Below, piece after piece: positions 1 through 10,496 of a stretch of DNA of 64,000 bases. The notes under the pieces were generated by a model. The model was not told the DNA's origin. It made no database searches and saw only the letters and a list, made by a program, of their open reading frames with translations. Origin of the DNA: Marine Group I thaumarchaeote (GTDB taxonomy: Archaea; Thermoproteota; Nitrososphaeria; Nitrososphaerales; Nitrosopumilaceae). The first letter of the stretch is position 1. Each line of letters starts with the position of its first letter. Location of the stretch: NCBI GenBank assembly GCA_013390745.1, contig JACASX010000001.1, positions 167,675 through 231,674 of the forward strand, written 5' to 3'. A program made the translations under genes and the position numbers.

Positions 1-507
1 AACTTTGAGAGTGTTAATCTCTCACCCGAACAACTTTTTACTAGCGAATTCAAAAATGTAAAAAAGGATGTAATTGAAGCTGAATATTCTAATGGTTTGT
101 CATTGTTGAAGGAACTTGGACTCATGGGATATGTTGAGGGCGTAGGATATATTGGACTTGATAACATACATATAATTTCTACAGAAGTTCGTGGAAATGA
201 TCTTGTTGTTAAATTTACTTTTTTCAATAATTTTGTTGATGCAAATTTGGAAAATGCCAATTTTAAAAATGCTGGCTTGTGGCTTGTTAATTTTTATTCA
301 GCAAATCTTACTAATGCAAACCTATCTGGGGCAGATTTAAGAAAAACATCACTCAACAATGCGGATTTGTCTAATGCAAATCTACAGGGGGTAGATCTTT
401 CTGGCGCAGATCTTTCAGGCGCAGATCTTTCTGGTGCAAATCTTTCAGACGTAATTTATGATCAAAATACAATTCTAAAATGTATTAACCATGATATCTG
501 TAGATAG
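1..507 (+). CDS. Pentapeptide-repeat protein, 5' end outside window
   Basis: The reading frame is open from base 1, so the gene starts upstream and only its last 168 codons are visible. A TTG at 97 is a possible internal start but nothing favours it over a longer protein. The C-terminal half shows pentapeptide repeats of the A(D/N)LSG type, starting near base 235 and becoming very regular from base 300 to 450 (ANLSG, ADLSG). Such repeats fold as a right-handed quadrilateral beta-helix. The DNA of the most regular stretch is itself a 15-bp near-tandem repeat. The visible N-terminal part (EQLFTSEFKNVKK and following) is not repetitive and I do not recognise it. The specific function is unknown; members of this fold act as binding or scaffold modules. 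Confidence 0.75.
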   Translation, partial: NFESVNLSPEQLFTSEFKNVKKDVIEAEYSNGLSLLKELGLMGYVEGVGYIGLDNIHIISTEVRGNDLVVKFTFFNNFVDANLENANFKNAGLWLVNFYSANLTNANLSGADLRKTSLNNADLSNANLQGVDLSGADLSGADLSGANLSDVIYDQNTILKCINHDICR

Positions 508-568
508 CATATGCAGGCTATTAGAATGATTTACGCTAAAATATAATCAATATTGGAAATTGATTATA

Positions 569-685
569 ATGCGACAACATGAGATAAACAAAAGAAAAAA
601 ATTAAGGCAAAAACGTAGAGAATCTTCTAAATCACAAGTGGAAAAAAAACATAAACGAAAATTCAAAGGTAAGAGAAGATCGTAG
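569..685 (+). CDS. Small highly basic protein (38 aa), hypothetical
   Basis: This is a short ATG-started frame, MRQHEINKRKK through to KGKRRS and a TAG stop, in the gap between the pentapeptide protein and argS. About half the residues are Lys or Arg and there are no acidic clusters, as in small nucleic-acid-binding or ribosome-associated proteins. It lies 61 bp after the previous gene and ends 16 bp before the convergent argS stop. The length is too short to rule out chance in A-rich DNA, where AAA and AGA codons are frequent. Confidence 0.4.
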   Translation: MRQHEINKRKKLRQKRRESSKSQVEKKHKRKFKGKRRS

Positions 686-701
686 ATACAGTATTCCCTT
701 T

Positions 702-2573
702 CTACATACGCTGTGGTGCAATAATTCCAATCAAATTAAGTGCTTTTTCCAAAGTCAACTTGAATGATAACACTAGACATAGTCTTGTGTTAATCAATTC
801 AGGTGTATCAGCTTTCAAGACATTAACATGTTCATAAAATGAGGAAAATGCAACGGCTAAATCATAGCAATATTTTGCAATAACTTTTGGAGAATAGTTC
901 TTTGCAGCATCATTAACAAAAACTTCAAACAGTCCAATTTGTTTAATGAGATTAGTCTCATATTCAGTATTCAATTGATCAAATTGCACATCAAAGTTTG
1001 GTTCGTTACCAAATTTTTCCAATATTCGTGCAGCCCTAACACATGAATACTGAATGTAACTACATGTATCCCCCTCAAGCTTTAGTGATGTGTTTATATC
1101 AAAAGTAATAATTTTGCCAAGGTCAGGCTTAATCAATTCATATCTTATAGTTCCAACAGCAACATTATGTGCTATCTCATTTAGTGATGCATCATCTAGA
1201 TCATCATTCCTTTCTTTTGATTCAAGGAAAATATGTTTTTCAAGTTTTCCAATGATTTCATCCGCATTGATGTAAAGACCCTTTCTGCCTGACATCTGCA
1301 CATCTTTTCCATCGGTTTTATTGCCAAGAATCTTAGCAGTCTCAGAGCTTAGTGTAACTGCCTCATAACCAAGATGGACATAAGAGCTTTCTGGATTAAA
1401 TTTTGACATAAGGTTAGTAACAATTTTTTGAAGGTTAGTTTGTCTGTTATCAATAACCGTTATGACCTTGTTCGCAGCAAAAGATTGTTTTGGTACTTGT
1501 GTTTCTTCAAGCGTTGTTTCATAAAGTATTCTGCCATTTGGTTGTATAGTATATTTTGCATAATTGAATGGGTCGTTTACTACACCAAGTTTCCAAGCTG
1601 CATAAGGTATGTCCTTTGCTACATACGTCGCAGCTCCATTACTTCTCACAATTATCTTATCATCTTCGTTTTCAATTGGTAACACCCAACATCCAGCATT
1701 ATTACCTTGATCCTCAAGGCGTACAAGATTTTCAGATTTGATCCTCTCAAATATTTTTTCCCAGAGCTTTGAATACAGGATTTCAGATTCAAAATTCAAA
1801 CAATCGTATGATGCACCAAAATTCCAGACTGTATCTAATTGATCAGATAAGATTTTTCTAGTTAATGTTTTTCCAAACTTTGCTGTCTCAGATGTTGAAT
1901 CCTCTAATTCTTTTAAAATTTCATGTCGCCTAGATTCTAAATCTTTGTCGCTTTCATATTTTGAAGTGATACTGACGTAAACAGTATCACCGCAATAATT
2001 AGCAAATTTTTCCCCATCTGGAGGATCTTCTGAAAATCCTCCATACTTAAAACCGACAATTATGTCAGCAACCTGAAGGCCAGAATCATCAACATAGTTC
2101 AAAACCTTAACATCATAATTTGCCTTTGAAAGAATTCTAGAAACTGCGTCGCCAATTGCAACATTTCTTAGATGGCCAATATGTAGAGCCTTATTTGGAT
2201 TAACTGAGGTATGTTCAACGACAAGTTTAGAATTTTTCCCAATGTCAACATTACCATAATTCTCCTTTAGAGATTCAGGTAAAACAGTATTGGTGAATGA
2301 GTTGTTATTGATAAAGAAATTAAGGTACCCGCTTTTATGCGCCTCAACTTTTTCTAAATCATTTCCAAGATTATATTCTCCAACAAATTCTTCAGCAATT
2401 TCCTGTGGATTTTTTTTCAAATTTTTTGCGAGTAAAAATGCGATGTTACAGGTAATATCACCAAATCCACTCCTAGAATATTCTACAACGAAGTCTACGT
2501 TATCATATCCTTTTTCACTAATAATTTTTGAAGTGTTCTCCTTAACCTGATTTATAATATTAAGAAATGCCAT
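702..2573 (-). CDS. argS: Arginyl-tRNA synthetase
   Basis: Class I aminoacyl-tRNA synthetase that charges tRNA-Arg in the cytoplasm. The 623 aa length is normal for the family. An N-terminal Add-1-like domain (about 1-95) is followed by the catalytic Rossmann domain with the HIGH signature at residues 131-134 in the family context NPNKALHIGHLRN. A KMSKS-equivalent loop reads MSGRKG near residue 430. The C-terminal DALR anticodon-binding domain starts near CSYIQYSCVRAARI and the protein ends in the typical IAPQRM. It lies 3 bp downstream of the HAD phosphatase gene on the same strand, so the two are probably co-transcribed. Confidence 0.97.
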   Translation of the reverse strand: MAFLNIINQVKENTSKIISEKGYDNVDFVVEYSRSGFGDITCNIAFLLAKNLKKNPQEIAEEFVGEYNLGNDLEKVEAHKSGYLNFFINNNSFTNTVLPESLKENYGNVDIGKNSKLVVEHTSVNPNKALHIGHLRNVAIGDAVSRILSKANYDVKVLNYVDDSGLQVADIIVGFKYGGFSEDPPDGEKFANYCGDTVYVSITSKYESDKDLESRRHEILKELEDSTSETAKFGKTLTRKILSDQLDTVWNFGASYDCLNFESEILYSKLWEKIFERIKSENLVRLEDQGNNAGCWVLPIENEDDKIIVRSNGAATYVAKDIPYAAWKLGVVNDPFNYAKYTIQPNGRILYETTLEETQVPKQSFAANKVITVIDNRQTNLQKIVTNLMSKFNPESSYVHLGYEAVTLSSETAKILGNKTDGKDVQMSGRKGLYINADEIIGKLEKHIFLESKERNDDLDDASLNEIAHNVAVGTIRYELIKPDLGKIITFDINTSLKLEGDTCSYIQYSCVRAARILEKFGNEPNFDVQFDQLNTEYETNLIKQIGLFEVFVNDAAKNYSPKVIAKYCYDLAVAFSSFYEHVNVLKADTPELINTRLCLVLSFKLTLEKALNLIGIIAPQRM

Positions 2574-2576
2574 ACT

Positions 2577-3290
2577 TCATCTAAGATCTGATGCCATCAT
2601 ATCTAACCCTTCAAGAACACCTTCTCCTGATTTTTTAGTTGTAATAATTTTAGCCAATTTCTTCAGTTTCTCGGTTGAGTTAGATACTGCAATGTTATTT
2701 TTGATTGCCTTGAAAAGTGGAATGTCTGTTTCACTGTCTCCAATTGCAATTGCATCATTCACGTCTATTTCCAGCATTTTTAGTGCTTCCAAAAACCCAG
2801 AACCCTTGTCAACACCTTTAGAATTTATGTGATAAGCATAACCGCTGTCAGTTAGAGATACATTGAGATTATCTTCATCGATAATTTTTTTGGCTTGCTC
2901 AATGTCAAAAGTTCGTTCTAATACTACTTCCGTCATTCTGGGAAAGACTGGTTTTTCTTTTATTTCAGCATCAAGTTTAGCTTGAATTGTAGCTAGGGCA
3001 TGAATACATTCACCCTTATTTCCAAGCATCTTATGTTGGATTTTATCACCATAAGTTATGCAACCACCATTTTCTCCAACTGACAAATGTGTTAATCCAC
3101 CAAATATTGAAAGTAAATATCCTTCAACAGAAGATCTCCCAGTTACAAAAACTACATTGTGACCGTCATCCTTCAGAGAACGTAATTTAGACAGTGCCTC
3201 AAGATGTATTGTTCCCATACCGTTCAGTGTAATTGTTCCATCAATATCAACTGCAAATGTCTTTTTTCCCAACAGATCTTTTTGAATCAC
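2577..3290 (-). CDS. HAD-superfamily phosphatase, phosphoglycolate phosphatase type
   Basis: This 237-aa HAD hydrolase has motif I FAVDIDGTIT (DxD nucleophile and acid/base), motif II VFVTGRS, a C2-type cap in the middle, and motif IV AIGDSETDIPLF near the C-terminus. That arrangement matches archaeal phosphoglycolate phosphatases (TA0175-like), which remove 2-phosphoglycolate, but related enzymes act on other sugar phosphates. I chose the GTG at 3290. The frame stays open to 3401, but the upstream part would overlap the divergent GTPase gene starting at 3324 and has no family similarity; a TTG a few codons further in is an alternative. It precedes argS on the same strand. Confidence 0.85.
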   Translation of the reverse strand: MIQKDLLGKKTFAVDIDGTITLNGMGTIHLEALSKLRSLKDDGHNVVFVTGRSSVEGYLLSIFGGLTHLSVGENGGCITYGDKIQHKMLGNKGECIHALATIQAKLDAEIKEKPVFPRMTEVVLERTFDIEQAKKIIDEDNLNVSLTDSGYAYHINSKGVDKGSGFLEALKMLEIDVNDAIAIGDSETDIPLFKAIKNNIAVSNSTEKLKKLAKIITTKKSGEGVLEGLDMMASDLR

Positions 3291-3323
3291 ACAGCATAAT
3301 AACTGAAACGTTAGCGAAAGATT

Positions 3324-4433
3324 ATGGGAATACCTGAAAAGATCAAAGCTGTTCAAGATGAAATTGGGAGGACCCAACTTAACAAGGCAACTGAGCATCA
3401 TGTTGGGATATTAAAAGCAAAAATTGCAAAGCTGAAAAGGGAACAGGAAGCTGTTCAAATCAAAAAAAGTTCTAAAAAATCAGATGGATTTGATGTTAGG
3501 AGAACTGGTGATGCAACGGTTGTTATTATTGGACTTCCCAGCGTTGGAAAATCAACATTATTGAATGCGTTGACTGGTTCAAAATCATTAGTAGGTGCAT
3601 TTCAATTTACAACAGTAACAGTTGTTCCTGGAGTTTTAGATTATCGTGGTGCAAAAATACAGATGCTTGATCTACCAGGTATTATCAAAGGTGCATCAAG
3701 TGGTAAGGGTCTTGGAAAAAGAATTTTGTCAGTTGCAAGAAGCGCAGATATTGTATTATTAGTTCTTGATGTATTCCAACCGTATCACGAAGATGTCCTA
3801 ATAAATGAATTATCAAATATAGGTATAAGATTAAACAAAAAACCACCAAATATAGTAATTGAGAAATCTCCAACTGGTGGAATAGCTATCGCTCAACAAG
3901 TAAAATTAAAAAAAATGTCAGAAAAACTTGTGAAAGACATTCTTAATGTTTATGGATATACCAGTGCTAGAGTAGTAATTCGAGAGGATATTGATTCTGA
4001 GCAATTAGTGGATTTCCTCACAGGAAATAAAACATATGCAAAATCAATCACTGCTTTGAACAAAATTGATCTGGTTGATAAAAAATTTCTTAAGAAAGTA
4101 TCAAAAAAACTCAAAACTGAATTTATTCCAGTATCTGCAGATGCAAATGACAATATTGCAGAACTGAGAGATAGAATTTATGATGAATTGCAATTTATCA
4201 GAATATATTTGCGGCCAAAAGGTGGTGAAACGGATTACAAAGAACCGTTAATCATAAGAAATGGAAATTCTGTTTTAGACGTATGCAATAAATTGCATAG
4301 GAAGCTTAGGAAGGACTTTCGATACGGACTTGTTTGGGGCAAGAGTGTAAAGTTTGGTGGTCAAAGAGTTGGATTAAAACATATTCTAATTGATGAAGAT
4401 GTTCTGACTATCATAAAAACTAAAGGAACGTAA
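3324..4433 (+). CDS. DRG/Obg-family GTP-binding protein with TGS domain
   Basis: Developmentally regulated GTP-binding (DRG) type GTPase of 369 aa, a family tied to ribosomes and translation in archaea and eukaryotes. A basic N-terminal helical region (1-60) is followed by the G domain: G1 GLPSVGKST at 70-78, G3 DLPG at 116-119 and G4 NKID at 246-249. A helix-turn-helix-like insertion interrupts the G domain as usual, and the C-terminal TGS domain (about 293-368) ends VLTIIKTKGT. It starts 33 bp from the divergent HAD phosphatase. The fold assignment is certain; the cellular target is not. Confidence 0.93.
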   Translation: MGIPEKIKAVQDEIGRTQLNKATEHHVGILKAKIAKLKREQEAVQIKKSSKKSDGFDVRRTGDATVVIIGLPSVGKSTLLNALTGSKSLVGAFQFTTVTVVPGVLDYRGAKIQMLDLPGIIKGASSGKGLGKRILSVARSADIVLLVLDVFQPYHEDVLINELSNIGIRLNKKPPNIVIEKSPTGGIAIAQQVKLKKMSEKLVKDILNVYGYTSARVVIREDIDSEQLVDFLTGNKTYAKSITALNKIDLVDKKFLKKVSKKLKTEFIPVSADANDNIAELRDRIYDELQFIRIYLRPKGGETDYKEPLIIRNGNSVLDVCNKLHRKLRKDFRYGLVWGKSVKFGGQRVGLKHILIDEDVLTIIKTKGT

Positions 4434-4460
4434 AAATTATTTTTATTTCCAGTGTATCAT

Positions 4461-5594
<1,134 letters not shown>

Positions 5595-5678
5595 TTATAT
5601 TTTTCCGGTGAAAAAATGCAAAAAATGGTGATTTTTTGAAAGAGTTTTTAACTAGATCCATTTCCATAATGAAAATAC

Positions 5679-6881
5679 ATGGATAATCCATCAAATGAAC
5701 AATCAGACGAGATTCCAGAGTTTTTTCTAGAAAAAAAGGAAAAGCCAGAAAAAAATAAAATAGGCAGAAAATTATTTGGTTTGAAAAAAAAATCTGCCAA
5801 GACAGAACTGGTTAAAAAAGATGAAGGCAGTCTTGTTGATGTCGATTTTAACCGCAACAAACTGTTCAGTAAGGGAATTAATTTAATGGCAGATGAGAAG
5901 CTGGAAGATGCTTCACATGTATTTGAAATGGTCTTAAGGATTAACCCAAATGATGTTGATGCACTTTTGAAATTAGGATACTCTAGATTTCATTTGGAAG
6001 ATTATTCAGAATCAATGAGAGCATATGATAAGGTGTTGGACATTGACGTTACAAATGCTGATGCATGGAATCTTAAGAGTCTGGTTTTCTATGAGCGCAA
6101 AGTTTACGGAAAGGCACTTGATTGTGCAGACAAAGCAATTGACTCTGATCCAACATTTGGAATGGCTTGGTATAATCGATCATGCTATCTTTCCTTGCTA
6201 AACCAAATTCCAGAATCACTTGATGCTCTTGTACGTTCAATAGAGATTGATGTTAAAAATGCAAAACGAGCTGTGAAAGATAAGGACTTCATGAATGTAA
6301 GACTTGAGGAAGGATTCAAAAGAATAGTAGAGGTTGTTGTTATAGAATCACTTCGGCAGGGATATCACACAATTGGTTCTATTGTATGGACTACATTTTT
6401 AGACTCGGAAGATGTAATCAAATGTTTAACCAGGCTAATGAAAAGGGGTTTAGTTGTAAAACATGAGAAGAGGCAAGTCTGGAGTACAATAGATACATAT
6501 GATCTGATTCCGGAAATAGCAAACAAAATTGGAACGATAAAAAGAGGTATGTTAGGAATTCCAGGCAAGTCGTTACCAAAACCAGTAAAAAATCTCAAAA
6601 ATCTGGCAGAAGCAATACAATTGATTAAATCTACAATTGAAGAGGAAGAATTGGAGAAAACGATTGAGTATTGTAATCTGTTCGTTGACCCAACCAAATG
6701 TGGTCAAGAAATGATAGATAGCTTTTTAGAAGAACATAGAGAAGTTAGATTATTCAAGATAAGATTAAAGGACAAGGGGATTGACTTTTTGCGTGATAAC
6801 AAGAAAAAAATGTTGGCAATGTTTGATAATATGGAAATGGCTGTCACTAAGAAACTTCGTAGTGATTTAACTATAAATTAA
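5679..6881 (+). CDS. TPR-repeat protein with C-terminal winged-helix-like region
   Basis: This 400-aa protein opens with a Lys/Glu-rich, probably disordered segment (1-55). About four tetratricopeptide repeats follow (roughly 60-190), with classic helix pairs such as ALLKLGYSRFHLEDYSESMRAYDKVLDID and AWYNRSCYLSLLNQIPESLDALVRSIEID split over successive units. After the repeats, residues about 210-280 look like a winged helix (two helices, then KCLTRLMKRGLVVKHEKRQVW with a wing-like turn), followed by a helical C-terminus. TPRs mediate protein contacts, so a scaffold or regulator is likely. It is divergent from the collagen-like gene with 96 bp between them. Partner unknown. Confidence 0.85.
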   Translation: MDNPSNEQSDEIPEFFLEKKEKPEKNKIGRKLFGLKKKSAKTELVKKDEGSLVDVDFNRNKLFSKGINLMADEKLEDASHVFEMVLRINPNDVDALLKLGYSRFHLEDYSESMRAYDKVLDIDVTNADAWNLKSLVFYERKVYGKALDCADKAIDSDPTFGMAWYNRSCYLSLLNQIPESLDALVRSIEIDVKNAKRAVKDKDFMNVRLEEGFKRIVEVVVIESLRQGYHTIGSIVWTTFLDSEDVIKCLTRLMKRGLVVKHEKRQVWSTIDTYDLIPEIANKIGTIKRGMLGIPGKSLPKPVKNLKNLAEAIQLIKSTIEEEELEKTIEYCNLFVDPTKCGQEMIDSFLEEHREVRLFKIRLKDKGIDFLRDNKKKMLAMFDNMEMAVTKKLRSDLTIN

Positions 6882-6888
6882 TTTTAGA

Positions 6889-7698
6889 TTATTCTGCTGA
6901 AAGATCCCAATACGCTGCATTTTCCTGCTTACCAACTGGCTTTTCAAGTTTTTTCCATTCTTTAAATGAGTTAACGTAAAGCTTTACGTTTGGAACACCT
7001 ATCGATTTGAGAGCATAATATGCTAAACCTGATAATGTGCCAACACTACCACAATATGTTATAATCTCAGCATCCTCCGGAATTCCTCTATTTTTCAAGA
7101 GATTTCTCATACTTTCTTTTGTTCTCAAAATTTTCCCATCTGTTGCCAGTGTTCTATACGGTATGTTAATCGAGCCAGGAATGTGCTGTTCTAAAAAGTT
7201 GAGTCGTTCCCTATTATCTATCAAAACAACATTGTCTTTTTCCTTTGCATTTTCTAAATATTCGGCAGTAGCCATAATTTCAGGATTCAAGTTAAGTGAA
7301 TGTTTTGTAGATTTGATATTTGGTTTTTCTGTGCTGGTTTTAAGACCAAGTTCTTTCCATTGTGAATAAGTTACTTCAAGTAGTGCAACATTTTTGTGCC
7401 CTATGTATTGAAGAGTCCACGCCACTCTTGATGCTAAAGCACCAAATGTATCATCATAAACAACAACTTTGGTATCATCTGCGATTCCCAATTCTTCGAA
7501 TAGTTTAACAGCACTTTCTGGCGAATCACCGGACAAAAGACTAGCAAGTGGCAAGTTCACTGCATTAGGAATATGCCCCTGATTGTAATCTTCTTCACGT
7601 CTTACGTCTATCAGTCTTACAGAATCATCGTTGATTTTTGATCTAATTGCGTCTACATCAACAGTTGGATATGTTATTTCGTTGCTCAAGCTGCACAT
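6889..7698 (-). CDS. Tandem rhodanese-domain sulfurtransferase
   Basis: Two rhodanese domains make up this 269-aa protein, the layout of thiosulfate and 3-mercaptopyruvate sulfurtransferases. The N-terminal domain (about 10-125) keeps the fold (IDVRREEDYNQGHIPNAVNLP) but has Asp at the active-site position (VYDDTFGALASR), so it is structural. The C-terminal domain (about 140-262) carries the catalytic cysteine C216 in ITYCGSVGTLSG. The ATG start lies inside the last codons of the sulfite/nitrite reductase gene, overlapping it by 13 bp in another frame, so the two are translationally coupled. A role in handling reduced sulfur next to the reductase is inferred. Confidence 0.9.
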   Translation of the reverse strand: MCSLSNEITYPTVDVDAIRSKINDDSVRLIDVRREEDYNQGHIPNAVNLPLASLLSGDSPESAVKLFEELGIADDTKVVVYDDTFGALASRVAWTLQYIGHKNVALLEVTYSQWKELGLKTSTEKPNIKSTKHSLNLNPEIMATAEYLENAKEKDNVVLIDNRERLNFLEQHIPGSINIPYRTLATDGKILRTKESMRNLLKNRGIPEDAEIITYCGSVGTLSGLAYYALKSIGVPNVKLYVNSFKEWKKLEKPVGKQENAAYWDLSAE

Positions 7699-9491
7699 TC
7701 ACCTTTGCCCGTAACTGTGTGATAGCTAGTATCACTTCCATAATCAGCATAAAAGTCTGGATCATCATCTTTTGATGGGGGAACAACTAATGGTGAAAGT
7801 ACTTTCTGCATATCCTTGACAGATTTTATTTCCGATGACTCATTACCGTGTACAATTCTATCAATCCAACGAGAAAGAGTATCATCAGACTGTTTATTTT
7901 TCTTATAGAGTTCAATGATCTTTAAGATAACAGGTATGGTACGTTTTACGGGTACTCTGATACATGTAACACCAAGCATGGATTTATCATCAAATCTACC
8001 ACCCAGGGACATGCTATAGTTAGGGTACATGTCTTTGCCAACCCTTGCACCTCCACCAAAGAAACCAATAGTGGCAATTTCATGTTGTCCACAAGAATTG
8101 GGACATCCGCTAATCTTTATTGTCGCATCTCTTAAATCGTCATCGTCATCTAGTTTTAACTCCAAGAATTTTCGTTGAATCTCTTTTGCCAGTCTATGAG
8201 AGTTTGTAAGTGCCAGATTACAAGATGAGGTACCAGAACAACCAACAGCCGAAGCCATAGTCAGTGAACCTGAATTTGCTAAACCCACTTCAAGTAACCT
8301 AGAGTAAAGTTTTGGTAGATCACTTTCATGCACGTATCTAAGTATAATATCTTGTGAGAAGCCATTACGTGCAAAACCTTCAGCTGAAAAGTCCTTAGTA
8401 ATATCTGCCATAGCACGAAGTTGGTTTGCAGTTATATCTCCAGATTCTAGTGTAACAAAAACAGCTCTATATCCTTCTTGTTTTTGCTTGTAGGTAGTAG
8501 TCTTTAACCATCGTGCATAACCATCAGGTATTGAACCATTTTCGCTGGAAACAGAAATGGGTCTTTTAATTTCATTTGATTTTTTATTAATGTTTAATCT
8601 TATAATGACTGATTGCGTTGCCCTAACGATCGTTCTCTCCTTCAGAACCAAATTTTTAAATTTATCCCATCCCATTTCATTAACAAGATAACGCATTCTG
8701 TTCCTAGCCATGTTCTTCCTATCACCTATCCTATCAAAAATTTGTAGAACGGCGATTGATGTGTATAAAAGATCTTCTTCTGGTGTAAAATCCTCAAGCT
8801 GGTGACCCACAAATGATTTATTTCCAAGACCACCGCCAAGAAATATTTTGAATCCATGCTGCATTGTCTTATCATCAAGTTTTCTAATTTGAGGAATTAA
8901 TCCCACGTCAACTATCCTAGTCATTCCATGTTTTTCACAGCAAGAAAAATTAAACTTAAATTTTCGTGGAAGTGACTGATTCAATGGATTTCTAAGAAGA
9001 AATCTTGCCGTTGCAATTGCATATGGTGTTGCATCAAATTCCTCATCATTACAAACTCCTGACAATGGGCTACACATAACATTTCTAACTGTATTACCAC
9101 ATGCTTCACGAGATGTTAATCCAACATCTGCAAGCCCATGCATGATTTCTGAAACATCTTCAAGAACAACCCAATGTAATTGAACGTTCTCTCTAGTTGA
9201 TACATGTGCACTACCTATTGAATACATCTCACTTAGTTGAGCAATTTTTTCTAATTGGTGAGGATAAATCTGACCTGCAGGAATTTTAATTCTAACCATT
9301 GCATAATCATCCGTCATTCTTGTACCATATGCACCATGTTGTAGACGAAAACGTCTAAAATTATCATGATCAATTTTGCCCTGTCGATAAAGCTTTACCG
9401 TGTGAGCAAAGTTATCAGCTTCCTCTCTTCGTGACCAATCAATCTTTGGCTTTTTTGAAGCCGATTTTGATGGTCTTAGCTGTTGCGCCAT
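7686..9491 (-). CDS. Siroheme-dependent sulfite/nitrite reductase
   Basis: Ferredoxin-type nitrite/sulfite reductase, about 600 aa, performing six-electron reduction of sulfite to sulfide or nitrite to ammonia with siroheme and a 4Fe-4S cluster. Two ferrodoxin-like half domains are seen (around 60-130 and 340-405). The cluster and siroheme ligands appear as C-x5-C (GCSGTSSC) then C-x3-C (GCPNSC) 39 residues later, near residues 418-467. An assimilatory role in sulfur supply is favoured by the overlapping rhodanese and the nearby thiazole, TusA and thioredoxin genes, but the substrate cannot be told from motifs alone. The frame also has an ATG at 9503; I prefer 9491 because it sits about 25 nt after the TATA-like box at 9515-9527. 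Confidence 0.92.
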   Translation of the reverse strand: MAQQLRPSKSASKKPKIDWSRREEADNFAHTVKLYRQGKIDHDNFRRFRLQHGAYGTRMTDDYAMVRIKIPAGQIYPHQLEKIAQLSEMYSIGSAHVSTRENVQLHWVVLEDVSEIMHGLADVGLTSREACGNTVRNVMCSPLSGVCNDEEFDATPYAIATARFLLRNPLNQSLPRKFKFNFSCCEKHGMTRIVDVGLIPQIRKLDDKTMQHGFKIFLGGGLGNKSFVGHQLEDFTPEEDLLYTSIAVLQIFDRIGDRKNMARNRMRYLVNEMGWDKFKNLVLKERTIVRATQSVIIRLNINKKSNEIKRPISVSSENGSIPDGYARWLKTTTYKQKQEGYRAVFVTLESGDITANQLRAMADITKDFSAEGFARNGFSQDIILRYVHESDLPKLYSRLLEVGLANSGSLTMASAVGCSGTSSCNLALTNSHRLAKEIQRKFLELKLDDDDDLRDATIKISGCPNSCGQHEIATIGFFGGGARVGKDMYPNYSMSLGGRFDDKSMLGVTCIRVPVKRTIPVILKIIELYKKNKQSDDTLSRWIDRIVHGNESSEIKSVKDMQKVLSPLVVPPSKDDDPDFYADYGSDTSYHTVTGKGECAA

Positions 9492-9514
9492 CTTTAGATT
9501 CATAGTTTAATAAC

Positions 9515-9527
9515 GGATATAAATTTA
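9515..9527 (-). promoter_or_regulatory. TATA-like box for the sulfite/nitrite reductase operon
   Basis: On the minus strand this reads TAAATTTATATCC, an archaeal TATA-box match that includes the 10-bp palindrome ATAAATTTAT. Its spacing puts transcription start at or just before the ATG at 9491, giving an essentially leaderless mRNA. Confidence 0.5.
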
Positions 9528-9656
9528 TGACAATAGGAATTTTGACTAACATAATGAATTATCAAGTTGTAAATTGCCTGAATGATGAATTTACATTAGT
9601 GTTACCTAATTTTTGAGCAAGAAAAAACTATTAAGCTCTCGCCACTGTGTGTTTTT

Positions 9657-10496
9657 GTGCAAGAATCTGTAAATAAACAACGACCAGAAAAAATTTTCGC
9701 TGATGTAAAGGAAGTTGAAATAACACGTGCTATTGCTAAGGAATTCTACACTGTTTTGCAAGATAGAGCTGAATGTGATGTAATAATTATTGGTGCTGGT
9801 CCTGCCGGACTAACTGCTGCACGTGAATTATCGTTAATGGGATACAAAATTTTAGTTATTGAACAAAATAACTATCTCGGCGGTGGTTATTGGTTAGGGG
9901 GATATATGATGAACCCGGTTACAGTAAGAGCGCCTGCACAAAAAATTTGGGATGAGCTTGGAATTCCTTACAAAAAAGTTGGCGATGGATTATACTTAAC
10001 ACCTGGCCCTCATGCTGTCTCAAAGTTAATTGCAGCTACATGTGATGCAGGTGTAAAATTTTTAAATCTTACAAAATTTGATGATTTAGTTTTAAGACAT
10101 GGAAGAGTTGCTGGAATTGTTGTGAACTGGATGCCAGTGTCTGCATTACCAAGAAACATTACATGTGTTGATCCAATTGCACTAGAAGCAAAGATGATAA
10201 TTGATGCGTCAGGACATGACTCTGTTGCTGTAAAGAGACTTGTTGACAGAAATATGGTGGAGTGGAAAGGGATGAATCCTATGTGGGTTGAAAATGGCGA
10301 GGAGCATGTTGTTGAGAAAACAGGCGAAGTTTTTCCTGGTCTTGTTGCTGCTGGCATGTCAGTTACTGAAACACATGGACTAGCACGAATGGGACCGACT
10401 TTTGGTTCTATGCTATATTCTGGAAAAAAGGCAGCTGAGATTACTGACGAAAAAATAAAAGAATACGATCGTAAAATTCCAAAAAAATCTGATTGA
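9657..10496 (+). CDS. thi4: THI4-type thiamine thiazole synthase
   Basis: FAD/NAD-dependent thiazole synthase of 279 aa that makes the thiazole half of thiamine from NAD and glycine. The dinucleotide-binding GAGPAG is at 46-51 and the glycine-rich LGGGYWLGG loop follows. The sulfur-donor position aligned with yeast THI4 Cys205 is Cys here (C170 in ITCVDP), whereas methanogen enzymes have His. By family knowledge the Cys form donates its own sulfur and works once per protein. The start is GTG. Its TGA stop overlaps the TTG start of the next gene by 4 nt, so the two are coupled. The 153 bp upstream show no TPP-riboswitch core that I can recognise. Older annotations may call this family ribose-1,5-bisphosphate isomerase. 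Confidence 0.93.
   Translation: MQESVNKQRPEKIFADVKEVEITRAIAKEFYTVLQDRAECDVIIIGAGPAGLTAARELSLMGYKILVIEQNNYLGGGYWLGGYMMNPVTVRAPAQKIWDELGIPYKKVGDGLYLTPGPHAVSKLIAATCDAGVKFLNLTKFDDLVLRHGRVAGIVVNWMPVSALPRNITCVDPIALEAKMIIDASGHDSVAVKRLVDRNMVEWKGMNPMWVENGEEHVVEKTGEVFPGLVAAGMSVTETHGLARMGPTFGSMLYSGKKAAEITDEKIKEYDRKIPKKSD

Noticed and set aside
3291..3401. N-terminal extension of the HAD phosphatase
   Set aside because: It would overlap the divergent GTPase gene and adds 37 residues without family similarity.
9504..9656. Possible TPP riboswitch before thi4
   Set aside because: I looked for the conserved CUGAGA and related core segments and did not find them; the spacer is simple AT-rich promoter sequence.
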